A DNA stretch of 64,000 nt, from the NCBI GenBank assembly GCA_051881455.1, contig JBJEPX010000004.1, positions 1-64,000 of the forward strand, in the 5' to 3' direction. Origin of the DNA: Fimenecus sp051881455. GTDB lineage: Bacteria > Bacillota > Clostridia > Oscillospirales > Acutalibacteraceae. Below are positions 43,455 to 52,801 of this stretch, in pieces (position 1 is the stretch's first letter; every line of letters begins with the position of its first letter). The notes under the pieces were generated by a model, which was not told the origin of the DNA, searched no databases, and saw only the letters and a list, made by a program, of their open reading frames with translations. A program made the position numbers and the translations under genes.

Positions 43455-46400
43455 ATGAAAAAGAAAACCGTATATACTGTTGCAACCGCGCATCTTGATA
43501 CCGTTTGGAATTGGGATTTTGAAACAACGGTAAGGGAATACATTTTAAACACGCTTAAAGATAATTTCAAGCTGTTTGAAGCATATCCCGAATACAAATT
43601 CAATTTTGAAGGCTCCTACCGTTATGAGCTTATGCATGAATACTACCCCGATTTGTGGGACAGAATGAAAGGTTACATAAAAAAGGGGCGCTGGAATGTT
43701 TGCGGAAGTGCATTTGAAAACGGTGATGTAAATGTCCCTTCCCCCGAGGCGCTTTTCAGAAATATTCTTTTGGGAAATCAGTATTTTGAAAAGAACTTCG
43801 GCGTGCGCTCCTGCGATATTTTTCTGCCCGACTGCTTCGGATTCGGCTATGCTCTGCCCTCAGTTATGCACCACGCAAATTTAAAGGGTTTTACCACGCA
43901 AAAGCTTACATGGGGCTCGGCGTACGGTGTGCCCTTTGATATAGGCAAGTGGTACGGTGTGGACGGCAATTTTGTTTACGCCAGCGTTAACCCCGGCGCA
44001 TATGTAAATTCCCTTGACAAGGTAAGAGATAATAAATTCGTAACCGACAAACTTTGCGAAAACGAAAAATACGGTTTGGATATGACCTATGCTTTCCACG
44101 GAACGGGCGACCGCGGCGGTGCTCCTGCGGAAAACTCGGTTAAAACCGTTTGCAATGAAATAAGGAAGAACTCCGAAAGCGATATAAAGGTAATTTCGGC
44201 GGCGGCTGACCAAATATACCGTGATATTGACGCTCTGCCCGAAGAAGCACGCCAAAAACTCCCTGTCTGGAACAACGAGCTTGTTATGCAGAACCACGCA
44301 GTAGGAGGATACACTTCCCGTGCAATCGGTAAGCGCTGGAACAGGCGTAATGAAGAAATTGCAGATATGGCTGAAAGAGCCTGCTCTGCCGCCCTTGTAC
44401 TGAACGGCAGAAAATATCCGCATGACACACTCACAAGAGCGTGGAAGAGAGTTATTGCCCATCAGTTCCACGACGATTTACCCGGCACCTCGGTACAGCG
44501 TGCTTATCGCCGTTCCTGGAACGATTACGCCATGTCCCTCAATCAGTTCACAAACGAATACTCGGCGGCGGTGGGAAGCGTTGCTTCACGCCTTGACACC
44601 TCCTTTGCAAAGGGAATTGCCGTTGTAGTGAACAATCCCATGGAATACGAGCGCACAGGTGTGGTTTCGGTAAAAATCCCATCCCGCCTGAGAAGTGCAA
44701 ATATGACTGCCTTTGATGCAAACGGCAAAGAGTGTCCCACGCAGATTTCAGAGGTTAAAAGCGATTACACAACTGTTCTTGTTTATGTAACCGTTCCTGC
44801 TATGGGATATAAAGTGCTTGATATAAGAGGTGTAAAACCCCGCCTTTCCTCCCCATTAAAAGCGTCGGTTGAAACACTTGAAAACGAAAAATACACTGTT
44901 CGCTTTAACAGCAACGGTGATATTTGCTCGGTTTTTGACAAAGAAATCGGCAAAGAGATACTCAAAAAGCCTGTAATTACGGGAATATTTGACTACACGG
45001 GAAGTCTTCCCTGGCCTGCGTGGGAGATGAATTACAAGGAGCTTAACCGCGAACCTCAGCACAAGGCGAAAATAAAATCAATAGATATTATTGAAAACGG
45101 TGTCTGCCGTGCCGCGCTGAAAATCGTAAAAACTTACCGTGACAGCACCTTTACCTCTGTTGTGGCTTTGAGCCGCGGCGGAAAGTATGTTGAGGTTTAT
45201 ACAGAAACAGAGTGGCGCAGTCTTTGCTCTGCATGCAAGGAGATTTTCAGCTTTACTGCCGAAAATCACAACGCCACATACGATTTGGGACTTGGCGCTA
45301 TAAAAAGAGGCAATATGACGGAGAAGCTCTTTGAGGTGCCCGCACAAAAATGGGCGGATATTACAGATAACAGTCAGGAATTCGGAGTTTCCGTAATCAG
45401 CGAATGTAAATACGGCTGGGATAAATTTGACAACAACACCCTACGCCTTACCCTTTTGCACACGCCTATCAGGGACTTCCGCAAGGACAGTATGCAGTCT
45501 AAAATGGATTTGGGGCTTAACCGCTACTCCTATGCAATTTATTCTCACAAGGGAGCGGTAGGTCACGGCACGCAATGTGCCGCCAGAGAATTTATTATGC
45601 CAATGGCTTCCTTTATCTGCTCCAAGCACGGCGGCGATTTGGGAAATGAGTTTTCTTTCGGCGGAATTTCAGGCAACGCAATTATAAGAGCCATAAAAAA
45701 GGCTGAAAACAGCGATGAAATTATCGTCCGTATCGGCGAAAGTGAGAAAAAGGAGCAGAAGGGCGTAATCCTTTCTTTCTGCCGTGAAATTGAAAGTGCA
45801 AGAGAGGTTTTCGCCTCTGAGGATCATATATGCAACGCCGCGGTAACCGACGGTAAGCTGATTTTTGATTTAAAGCCTTATGAAATACGCTCCTTTGCTT
45901 TAAAGTTTAAGGGCGATAAGCATGTGGAGCCCGATTGCCTTGACGTAAGCTTTACGGGCAATATTACGGCATTTTCAAATAACGGCAACCCTCTCGGTAC
46001 TTTACCTGTTATAAACAAAACCATTCCTGCCGAAATTACCCCGAAAGAAATATATGTTGACGGTGTTAATTTCACCCTCCCCGAAAACGGCAAGGCGTTG
46101 CTTTGCGGCGGTCAAACTCTTATTTTACCCAACGGCACAAAAAGAGTTCATCTGCTTGCAGCCTCTCTGAACGGCGACAAGACTGTTAAAATCGGCCGCG
46201 GTGCCGTAACGGTAAACGATATCCGTGAATACTACGGCGGCTGGGATATTTTCGGGTTAAATGAAAAGGCACACATTAAAAACGGTAAGCTGGGCTTTGA
46301 ATTTACCCACTCCCATACCGACAAGGGCGACGCCCAATGTGAACAGCTCTTTTTCTGGAAAATCACCGTAAATACAGACGGAGAGAACACACTCTCCCTG

Positions 46401-46565
46401 CCTGTTGACCGTGATATTCTCGTTCTTGCCGCTACTGCTGACGGTGAAGAAAGCATCTGCCGCCTTGCAACGGAGCTTTATGACAAGGTGCCCGACAGAG
46501 ATGTTAATTTCAAAATAAAGCAGGGCAATAAACTCCGTTCCGTATTCAAGCGAATTGGCATATAA
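43455..46565 (+). CDS. Alpha-mannosidase, glycoside hydrolase family 38
   Basis: The 1036-residue enzyme shows the GH38 zinc and catalytic motifs: AHLDTVWNWD (His and Asp zinc ligands), LPDCFGFGYALP (nucleophile Asp) and AHQFHDDLPGTS (His ligand). The second half is the beta-rich GH38 domain. No signal peptide is present, so it cleaves imported mannosides in the cytosol. AAAGGGATTTTT precedes ATG 43455. It differs from the other GH38 at 47778, which has ~260 residues ahead of the barrel. The nagB gene follows with its own promoter. Confidence 0.93.
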   Translation: MKKKTVYTVATAHLDTVWNWDFETTVREYILNTLKDNFKLFEAYPEYKFNFEGSYRYELMHEYYPDLWDRMKGYIKKGRWNVCGSAFENGDVNVPSPEALFRNILLGNQYFEKNFGVRSCDIFLPDCFGFGYALPSVMHHANLKGFTTQKLTWGSAYGVPFDIGKWYGVDGNFVYASVNPGAYVNSLDKVRDNKFVTDKLCENEKYGLDMTYAFHGTGDRGGAPAENSVKTVCNEIRKNSESDIKVISAAADQIYRDIDALPEEARQKLPVWNNELVMQNHAVGGYTSRAIGKRWNRRNEEIADMAERACSAALVLNGRKYPHDTLTRAWKRVIAHQFHDDLPGTSVQRAYRRSWNDYAMSLNQFTNEYSAAVGSVASRLDTSFAKGIAVVVNNPMEYERTGVVSVKIPSRLRSANMTAFDANGKECPTQISEVKSDYTTVLVYVTVPAMGYKVLDIRGVKPRLSSPLKASVETLENEKYTVRFNSNGDICSVFDKEIGKEILKKPVITGIFDYTGSLPWPAWEMNYKELNREPQHKAKIKSIDIIENGVCRAALKIVKTYRDSTFTSVVALSRGGKYVEVYTETEWRSLCSACKEIFSFTAENHNATYDLGLGAIKRGNMTEKLFEVPAQKWADITDNSQEFGVSVISECKYGWDKFDNNTLRLTLLHTPIRDFRKDSMQSKMDLGLNRYSYAIYSHKGAVGHGTQCAAREFIMPMASFICSKHGGDLGNEFSFGGISGNAIIRAIKKAENSDEIIVRIGESEKKEQKGVILSFCREIESAREVFASEDHICNAAVTDGKLIFDLKPYEIRSFALKFKGDKHVEPDCLDVSFTGNITAFSNNGNPLGTLPVINKTIPAEITPKEIYVDGVNFTLPENGKALLCGGQTLILPNGTKRVHLLAASLNGDKTVKIGRGAVTVNDIREYYGGWDIFGLNEKAHIKNGKLGFEFTHSHTDKGDAQCEQLFFWKITVNTDGENTLSLPVDRDILVLAATADGEESICRLATELYDKVPDRDVNFKIKQGNKLRSVFKRIGI

Positions 46566-46614
46566 ACAGTTGAAAAAAATGTTTGAAAAAAACAAATAAT
46601 ATTGCAATTAACTG

Positions 46615-46642
46615 TTGAAATATTTCTGCGATATGATAAAAT
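46615..46642 (+). promoter_or_regulatory. Promoter of nagB
   Basis: TTGAAA (46615-46620) and TAAAAT (46637-46642) with a 16-nt spacer lie 33 nt before the nagB ATG. Confidence 0.6.
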
Positions 46643-46675
46643 ACTCTGTGAAAAAACTAAAAGAGGTACAAAAAT

Positions 46676-47395
46676 ATGAACATTCACATTCTGGAAAACG
46701 CAGAGCAGATTGCGGCGGCAGTGGGCGGTATGATTATTGACGCTGTAAACAGAAAGCCTGATATTACGCTGGGCTTTGCAACGGGCGCTTCTCCCGTTCC
46801 CACCTATAACTATTTAAGAAAAGCATATGACGAAGGTAAGGTGAGTTTTAAAAACATAACAACCTTTAACCTTGACGAATACTGCGATTTGCCTAAATCC
46901 GACAAAAACAGTTATTACAGCTTTATGCACGAAAATCTTTTCAACCATATTGATGTAAACGAGGACAATGTTAATTTCTTAAACGGCAACGCAAGTGACG
47001 CAGAGGCGGAATGTGAGCGTTATGACAACCTCATAAACGAAAAAAGAATTGATATTCAGCTTTTAGGCGTTGGAAGAAACGGTCACATAGGCTTTAACGA
47101 GCCTGCGAACAAATTTACAAAGGGCTCCTTTAAGGTTCGTCTTACCCAAAGCACAATTGACGCCAACTCAATCTATTTTGACGAAAACCCCATGCCTCAC
47201 TATGCACTGACAATGGGCACTGTTTCAATTATGAAATCAAGGCAGATAATAATGATTGCAACAGGCAAATCAAAGCAGGACGCCATTTACGGTATGGTAC
47301 ACGGCGATATTACCCCCGCCTGCCCTGCGTCGGTTTTACAGCTTCACCCCGATGTACATATTTTCCTTGATAAGGAAGCGGCGGAAAGACTGTAA
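46676..47395 (+). CDS. nagB: Glucosamine-6-phosphate deaminase
   Basis: The 239-residue protein converts glucosamine-6-phosphate to fructose-6-phosphate and ammonia, the last step of amino-sugar use. Motifs are GFATGASPVPTYNYL, TFNLDEYCDL, LLGVGRNGHIGFNEPAN and ALTMGTVSIMKS. AAGAGGTACAAAAAT precedes the ATG. It complements the sialic-acid genes at 61567-64000, although nagA is not in the window. A terminator follows directly. Confidence 0.96.
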   Translation: MNIHILENAEQIAAAVGGMIIDAVNRKPDITLGFATGASPVPTYNYLRKAYDEGKVSFKNITTFNLDEYCDLPKSDKNSYYSFMHENLFNHIDVNEDNVNFLNGNASDAEAECERYDNLINEKRIDIQLLGVGRNGHIGFNEPANKFTKGSFKVRLTQSTIDANSIYFDENPMPHYALTMGTVSIMKSRQIIMIATGKSKQDAIYGMVHGDITPACPASVLQLHPDVHIFLDKEAAERL

Positions 47396-47401
47396 ATTAT
47401 A

Positions 47402-47431
47402 AGACCGAACAGCGGAAAACTGCTCGGTCTT
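47402..47431 (+). terminator. Terminator after nagB; near-duplicate of 47743-47779
   Basis: AAGACCGA-A-CAG and CTG-C-TCGGTCTT form a stem with one mismatch around CGGAAAA. The 16-nt core GACCGAACAGCGGAAA is repeated exactly at 47745. Its 3' end merges with the -35 box of the antisense RNA promoter. Confidence 0.75.
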
Positions 47432-47457
47432 GACAAAATCAAATAATATGTTACAAT
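47430..47457 (+). promoter_or_regulatory. Promoter of the candidate antitoxin RNA
   Basis: TTGACA (47430-47435) and TACAAT (47452-47457) with a 16-nt spacer predict a start near 47464, directly before a hairpin-forming segment. Confidence 0.65.
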
Positions 47458-47463
47458 ATAAGT

Positions 47464-47548
47464 GAAATAAGGCGGACCGATAGACGGTTAGCCTGAAAGT
47501 TTTAAGTAATAACCGCTAACTTTTCCAGGGTTGGGCGGTTATTTTTTT
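47464..47548 (+). ncRNA. Candidate antisense antitoxin RNA (~85 nt)
   Basis: A short transcript is predicted from the promoter at 47430. It would hold a 5' hairpin (GGC..ACCG-ATAGA-CGGT..GCC, 47471-47493) and end at a strong terminator (AATAACCGC, loop, GCGGTTATT, TTTTT; 47508-47548). The terminator half is complementary to the 3' end of the oppositely transcribed toxin message and includes the toxin stop codon. This is the organisation of convergent par/Fst-like and other type I systems. Existence of the RNA is inferred from signals only. Confidence 0.55.
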
Positions 47549-47610
47549 ATGCTTAATATGTAACCTGTGGCTACAACGAGAATAATCACAACGAATGTCA
47601 AATATTCCAT
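47539..47610 (-). CDS. Candidate type I toxin peptide (23 residues)
   Basis: The short frame starts MEYLTFVVIILVVATG, consists of one hydrophobic helix and ends with two lysines, the typical form of type I membrane toxins in Firmicutes. ATG 47610 lies 8 nt after AAGGGGG; an ATG two codons earlier is too close. A message would begin near 47697, giving a ~90-nt leader with hairpins that could restrain translation. The reading frame is too short for usual gene finders. I do not recognise an exact family. Confidence 0.6.
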   Translation of the reverse strand: MEYLTFVVIILVVATGYILSIKK

Positions 47611-47703
47611 CAGCATCACCCCCTTATATCAAGAGGGCAAATGCCCTCTGATAAATCAAAGGGCTAACCGCCTACCGTTTAGGCTCACCTTATTCCGATG
47701 GAT

Positions 47704-47732
47704 ATTCTAACATAATATGACATATTTTGCAA
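47704..47732 (-). promoter_or_regulatory. Promoter of the candidate toxin message
   Basis: On the minus strand TTGCAA (47727-47732) and TAGAAT (47704-47709) are 17 nt apart. The predicted RNA starts with AATAAGGTGAGCC and contains CGGTAGGCGGTTAGCC, close to the 5' segment of the antisense RNA. Confidence 0.6.
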
Positions 47733-47742
47733 GCCATAATGA

Positions 47743-47779
47743 ACGACCGAACAGCGGAAATACTGTTCGGTCGTTTTTT
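47743..47779. terminator. Terminator/hairpin flanking the toxin locus and the GH38 3' end
   Basis: ACGACCGAACAG and CTGTTCGGTCGT form a perfect 12-bp stem around CGGAAATA, with a T-run on the plus side. The GH38 stop codon lies in the T-run. It repeats the hairpin after nagB. Confidence 0.75.
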
Positions 47780-50714
47780 ATGCTTCTATTCCTATTGTGA
47801 TAATTTCAAATGGCTTATACTCCACCGTATCGGTTTCGCCGATTACATCTTCAAGCATATTGAGGATTTTCACTTTTCCGCCAAGCTTTATTGCGCCTCT
47901 TTTGCCGTTTTGTTCGGACAGGCGAATTACAATCATCTTGCCGTTTTCGCTCATCTTCATCGCCTGCATATAAAGCTCGCCGAAGGAGTTTTCGCAGGTT
48001 AAATCCGCCTTGCCGAGGGGAAGATTATATTCATATGCGATATTGTTTATTTCCGCTTTCACAAAATCGTCGCCGTGGGGATAAATCATATAAGAAAACT
48101 CGTGATGTCCCAAATCGCTTGTGACATCGGGGCGTATTGTTGCTCTTAAAAGGCTCAGGCTCATTGAGTTTTCCAAAAGCCCTACTCCGTATTTGGAATC
48201 GTTGATTAAAGCCACGCCGCCGTCCGTTTCCGCCATATCAACCCACTTATGATGGCAAACCTCAAAGCGCGCCTGCTGCCACGAGGTGTTTCGGTGAGTA
48301 TCGCGCTCAATATAGCCCGCGCTTGTATCGCAAACCGCCTTGCGGGTGAGCACATTACAGTCAAACTGTGCCTTTGCAAGAACATGCTTTTCGTTCCAGT
48401 CAACAACATTTTCAACCTCGATGCCTCTTGACTGACGGAAAACGCGGATAATACGCTTCCAAGTGCTTTTTTCAGTACCCAAAACCACCTCAAAGGACGC
48501 AACCTCTGAATTTTTCTCAACGGTTTTGAGGGGAGAGATTATTTTCGCCTCAACCTCTCTGTCCTTATAATTGGGGAGAATATCCCACGCATCGTAAACG
48601 CCGGGATTGTCCTTATAAAGTTTAAGCTTGTTAAACTCCCCGCCTACCCATTCACGGTCAAGCTCACGGTCATAAAGGCTTTCAATACTGCCGTCGTAGT
48701 TAAATTTTATCTTATAAAAAGGAGTTGTAACAGTATCGGCAATCTCGCACCACTCGCCCGCAAAGGTGCGCCACGGAATTTCACCGCTTGAAAGAGGCGG
48801 CAGATTGGGAATCACCCAATTACCTTGCTTGCCGTAACGAATGCTTTTGCCGTTTTCGTCCTCAATAAAGGTGAGGTGCTTACGGGTGAAATTAAGTGAA
48901 TTAAAATATTTTTCGCCCGTTCCTATAATCTTATCAAGTCTGCGGTCAATATCCTCATAATCAGCCATGGCGTCACGGTAAACGGGAGTAATATGACTGC
49001 CCGGCAAAATATCGTGGAACTGATTTACGAGAAGCTTTTTGTAGCACTCGCGAAGCTCCTCATAAGGGTACTTCGCGCCCTTCAAATGGCGGAGGGTTGA
49101 CACCATTTCCGCCTCACGGAGTTTAAATTCAAGCTGACGGTTATACCTTTTCATTTTGGATTTTGTGGTAAATGTGCCGCGGTGCATTTCAAGATACAGC
49201 TCGCCGTCCCACTTTGCAAGATTTTTATTGTCTTTAAGATTTTTCTTTAAAAATTCGGAGCCGCCCATATGCTCGGTTTTGGGCATTATGGAAAGCTTAT
49301 TAAAGCGTTTCATAACCTCCAGCATTTCCTCGGTACAGCCGCTTCCGCCGTCGCCGTAGCCGAACATGGACATAGTCTGTCCACCTGTGTTTTTATCCTG
49401 ATAAGCCTCCCAGTTTTCCTGAATCTGGCTGGGCATATTCCATGTGATAAAGTGCGTAGGCGGTACGCAGGCATAAACCTCGCTTCCGTCAATACCTTTC
49501 CAGATAAAGTTATTGTGGGGGAAACGGTTTGTATCGTTCCAGGTGGACATTTTGTTTGAAACGAAATAATCCACGCCGCTTTTTTTGAGAATCTGCGGCA
49601 AAATCCAACTGTTTCCGAAAACATCGGGAAGCCAGCAGTTATCAACGGTTTTGCCGAATTTCTCGCGGAAATAATGCTGACCGTACATACACTGGCGGAT
49701 AAGACTTTCCGCTGAGGGTATATTGCAGTCCGGCTCAACATACATAGCGCCCACAGGCTCAAACTGTCCCTTTGCAATTTTCTCTTTAAGCTCCTTAAAT
49801 ACATCGGGATAGTATTTTTCAAGCAATTCATATGTAAATGCCTGAGTGTGTGTATATTTGAATTCAGGATAGCGGTCCATTAAGCGGAGCTGAATAAGAA
49901 TTGTACGCAGATTTTTCTGAACGGAATGAATTCTTCGCCAATAATACGCAATATCAAGGTGGGAATGAGCGATAAGCGCAACATCGCCGCTGCCCTTGTA
50001 ATCATCATTTGCGTAAATAACATCGTCAATATACTTTTTAGCCGCCGCAACATCTTCGTTTTTAATATCATCAAAATCAATGAGATTGAGAGCGTTGTTA
50101 AGCTCGCGATTTAAAAACGCGCGGTAATCCTCATTGAATAAATCGCTTTTTGCAATGTCCAAAAGCAGTTCAATATCATATACCAAATCAAGCACGGTAT
50201 GATTGATTACGGAAAGATACGCGCCTTCAAAAATCTGACGGCAGCCGCGAACGGAAAGGGATTCAGGGTTGCGCTCATCGTCAGGTTTGGAACGGTTATA
50301 GCCCTCCATTTCAAAATGGAGCACAGTTTCATCGCCGATATAGGGAGTGAGCAGAATTCTGTCACGGTTGGGGTCAACTCCGCCCACATATTTGCCGTTT
50401 ACCTTAACAATAATTTCAGCGGCTGTTTTAAGCGAAAACCAAAGTTCTTTGTTTCTGAGCTTTTCGGGAATAATCACATCAGCCTCGAAAAACGCCGTTC
50501 CGTCGGGAGTAAAGTACATATCGCCTTTTTTTAGAGGACGCCACCCCTCGGGGTAGTATTCATACTCCATTTCGGCAACCTGACGGGCATCACGCACCTT
50601 GATGTTCTCTATCTCGAATTTTTCACTGTATATGTATCTTTTAAGCCAGCCGAAGCGCAAATCCGTCCATTCCTCAGGGCGCATACTTCTTCTTACTACC
50701 TTTATATGTGCCAT
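47778..50714 (-). CDS. Alpha-mannosidase, glycoside hydrolase family 38 (long N-terminal domain)
   Basis: The 978-residue protein has ~240 residues ahead of the catalytic barrel, the arrangement of cytosolic/vacuolar Ams1-type mannosidases. It then shows AHSHLDIAYYWR (zinc ligands), WLPDVFGNSWILPQ (nucleophile Asp) and NQFHDILPGSHI (His ligand), followed by the beta-rich C-terminal half. No signal peptide. It should cleave free mannose oligosaccharides in the cytosol. GAGGGGAGTTTTTAT precedes the ATG. It is the last gene of an operon with the phosphohexomutase and the NifU-like gene. Confidence 0.93.
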   Translation of the reverse strand: MAHIKVVRRSMRPEEWTDLRFGWLKRYIYSEKFEIENIKVRDARQVAEMEYEYYPEGWRPLKKGDMYFTPDGTAFFEADVIIPEKLRNKELWFSLKTAAEIIVKVNGKYVGGVDPNRDRILLTPYIGDETVLHFEMEGYNRSKPDDERNPESLSVRGCRQIFEGAYLSVINHTVLDLVYDIELLLDIAKSDLFNEDYRAFLNRELNNALNLIDFDDIKNEDVAAAKKYIDDVIYANDDYKGSGDVALIAHSHLDIAYYWRRIHSVQKNLRTILIQLRLMDRYPEFKYTHTQAFTYELLEKYYPDVFKELKEKIAKGQFEPVGAMYVEPDCNIPSAESLIRQCMYGQHYFREKFGKTVDNCWLPDVFGNSWILPQILKKSGVDYFVSNKMSTWNDTNRFPHNNFIWKGIDGSEVYACVPPTHFITWNMPSQIQENWEAYQDKNTGGQTMSMFGYGDGGSGCTEEMLEVMKRFNKLSIMPKTEHMGGSEFLKKNLKDNKNLAKWDGELYLEMHRGTFTTKSKMKRYNRQLEFKLREAEMVSTLRHLKGAKYPYEELRECYKKLLVNQFHDILPGSHITPVYRDAMADYEDIDRRLDKIIGTGEKYFNSLNFTRKHLTFIEDENGKSIRYGKQGNWVIPNLPPLSSGEIPWRTFAGEWCEIADTVTTPFYKIKFNYDGSIESLYDRELDREWVGGEFNKLKLYKDNPGVYDAWDILPNYKDREVEAKIISPLKTVEKNSEVASFEVVLGTEKSTWKRIIRVFRQSRGIEVENVVDWNEKHVLAKAQFDCNVLTRKAVCDTSAGYIERDTHRNTSWQQARFEVCHHKWVDMAETDGGVALINDSKYGVGLLENSMSLSLLRATIRPDVTSDLGHHEFSYMIYPHGDDFVKAEINNIAYEYNLPLGKADLTCENSFGELYMQAMKMSENGKMIVIRLSEQNGKRGAIKLGGKVKILNMLEDVIGETDTVEYKPFEIITIGIEA

Positions 50715-50732
50715 ATAAAAACTCCCCTCCGC

Positions 50733-50966
50733 TTATTTATCCCAGAAAAAGGGCCTTTTCTTATTTGCAGAGATTTCGCACTCAACGCCTAAATCTCTTT
50801 TTATTTCGCCTTTTATCCAATCAATGCAACGCTCAACGATAAGGCATTTTGAACATTCGCCCTGCAACAGCACGGTTAAAACGCCGTTTTCAAAGGAAAC
50901 AAAATCAATCTCGCCGCCGTCGCCCTGTAATTTCGGTTTAATTACGGTGTTTATATAATCTTCCAT
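50733..50966 (-). CDS. Small NifU C-terminal-domain protein
   Basis: The 77-residue protein matches the NifU-like Fe-S scaffold domain: INTVIKPKLQGDGGEIDFV, then VLLQGECSKCLIVERC. The CxxC is present (CSKC), with an additional Cys four residues on. Members carry or transfer Fe-S clusters. Usual neighbours (sufB, iscS) are absent; here it sits 2 bases after the phosphohexomutase and 18 bases before an alpha-mannosidase, an unusual position. Confidence 0.75.
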   Translation of the reverse strand: MEDYINTVIKPKLQGDGGEIDFVSFENGVLTVLLQGECSKCLIVERCIDWIKGEIKRDLGVECEISANKKRPFFWDK

Positions 50967-50968
50967 TT

Positions 50969-52609
50969 TCAGCCCTCAATTTCTTTTTTCAAAATATTGC
51001 GGTAAGCTTGGAGTTTTTTCTCCGCCTCGCTTTTATCATTGCCGCACAGAGAATAATAAACCTTCAATTTAGGTTCCGTTCCCGATGGGCGGACTGCAAG
51101 CCAGCTTTTGTCTTTGAAAATATATTTCAAAACATTTTCTTTGGGTAAATCGCCGATACCCAAAGAATAATCAAGAACCTTTTCAACATTTTCAAAAAGA
51201 CTTTCGCCGTTTCCCCTCATTTTCGTCATTGACGATTTAATTTTCTCGGCTCCGTCCTTGCCCTTTAAAACAAATGTGTCAAGAGTGTCAAGATAATATC
51301 CGTGTTCCGCATATATATTGTTAAGAGCGTCAATAAGCGTCCTGCCGTTGTTCTTATGGTATGATGCCATTTGGCAGATTAGCAGGGAAGCCACAACCGC
51401 ATCCTTATCACGGGAATGAGTGCCTACAAGATAACCGTAAGACTCCTCATAACCCATTACAAACTCATTTTCACCTGTTTTTTCATACTTTCCGATTTGG
51501 TCTCCGATATATTTAAAGCCTGTAAGCGTATCCACAATTTTAAGCCCGTATTTGCGTGCTACATTGGCACCCAGCTCACCCGTCACGATGGTTTTTGCAA
51601 GCGTTGATTTGTTATTAAGGCTGTCCTTTTTCATTGAAAGCACAAAATCCGCAAGCAAGGCACCCATCTGATTGCCTGTAATTAAAACATATTCACCGTT
51701 ATGGAAAACTGCCGTTCCCACACGGTCGCAATCAGGGTCCGTGCCCAGCACAAGGTCGGCGTTTTCACGTTTTGCCTGCTCGATTGCGAGATTAAGAGCG
51801 TCCTTTTCCTCGGGATTGGGTGAACGAACAGTGCTAAAATCACCGTCGGGCAGTTCCTGCTCCTTTACTACCGACACATTCATACCGTCAAGAATTTTTC
51901 TCACGGGAACATTGCCCGTTCCGTGAAGCGGCGTATAAACGATTTTCAGGTTGGATTTCTCCGAATAAAGCGACTGCTTTTTAACCTCTTTGAGAAATCC
52001 TTCCGGCACCTCGTCGCCTATTATCTCGATTTTTCCCTCGCTTACCGCCGCCTCGAAATCATCTGCGGCAACATATTTTAAATCTTTTACGGCGTTTACA
52101 TATTTTATTACCTCGCCCGCAATTTCGGGCACGAGCTGACAACCTTTTTCGTCATAAATCTTGTATCCGTTATACTCCTTAGGATTGTGGCTCGCCGTAA
52201 TAACAATACCGCCGTTACAGCATAAATACTTCGTTGTAAAGGAAAGCACGGGAGTGGGCATTAAAGTATCAAAAATAAAAACCTTTATCCCGTTTGCGGA
52301 CAGCACTCCCGCCGCAATTTCTGCAAAACACTTTGAATTGTTTCTCGAATCGTATGCCACGGCTACACTGATTTTATCCTCAAATACGGCTTTTAGATAA
52401 TCGGCGTATCCCTTTGTCGCTTTTGCAACGGTATAGCGGTTCATTCTGTTAGGACCTGCCCCCATAATGCCGCGAAGTCCCCCTGTTCCGAATTCAAGCT
52501 CTTTGTAAAACCTGTCTTCAAGCTCTTTTTCGGAGGAAATATTCATAAGTTCCGCCTTTGTCTGTGCGTCAAAGCTGCACCAATATTCAAACTGTTTTTG
52601 GAAATCCAT
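50969..52609 (-). CDS. Phospho-sugar mutase (phosphoglucomutase/phosphomannomutase)
   Basis: The 546-residue protein belongs to the alpha-D-phosphohexomutase superfamily of the PgcA size class. The four active-site elements are TASHNPKEYNGYK (phosphoserine), GTDPDCDRVG (metal), GYEESYGYLVG (sugar recognition, GEES-like) and RPSGTEPKLKVYY (phosphate). It interconverts hexose 1- and 6-phosphates and would link glucose and mannose release to glycolysis. It is the first gene of an operon with NifU-like and GH38 genes. Confidence 0.93.
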   Translation of the reverse strand: MDFQKQFEYWCSFDAQTKAELMNISSEKELEDRFYKELEFGTGGLRGIMGAGPNRMNRYTVAKATKGYADYLKAVFEDKISVAVAYDSRNNSKCFAEIAAGVLSANGIKVFIFDTLMPTPVLSFTTKYLCCNGGIVITASHNPKEYNGYKIYDEKGCQLVPEIAGEVIKYVNAVKDLKYVAADDFEAAVSEGKIEIIGDEVPEGFLKEVKKQSLYSEKSNLKIVYTPLHGTGNVPVRKILDGMNVSVVKEQELPDGDFSTVRSPNPEEKDALNLAIEQAKRENADLVLGTDPDCDRVGTAVFHNGEYVLITGNQMGALLADFVLSMKKDSLNNKSTLAKTIVTGELGANVARKYGLKIVDTLTGFKYIGDQIGKYEKTGENEFVMGYEESYGYLVGTHSRDKDAVVASLLICQMASYHKNNGRTLIDALNNIYAEHGYYLDTLDTFVLKGKDGAEKIKSSMTKMRGNGESLFENVEKVLDYSLGIGDLPKENVLKYIFKDKSWLAVRPSGTEPKLKVYYSLCGNDKSEAEKKLQAYRNILKKEIEG

Positions 52610-52645
52610 AGCCGTATCATTCCTTATGTGTTTTCGTTGATTTTA

Positions 52646-52674
52646 ATGATACACCAAACAAATTTTGCTGTCAA
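52646..52674 (-). promoter_or_regulatory. Promoter of the phosphohexomutase operon
   Basis: On the minus strand TTGACA (52669-52674) and TATCAT (52646-52651) are 17 nt apart, 37 nt before the start codon. Confidence 0.65.
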
Positions 52675-52801
52675 TTAAAAATGATATACAGATTATATAT
52701 TGTGCATAATTTTTTACTGTCGATTTATGAAAAATTACTATTTATTTCAATCTGCCAAATTGATATAATTATCATGAGTGATTGTATCCAAGGAGCATAC
52801 T

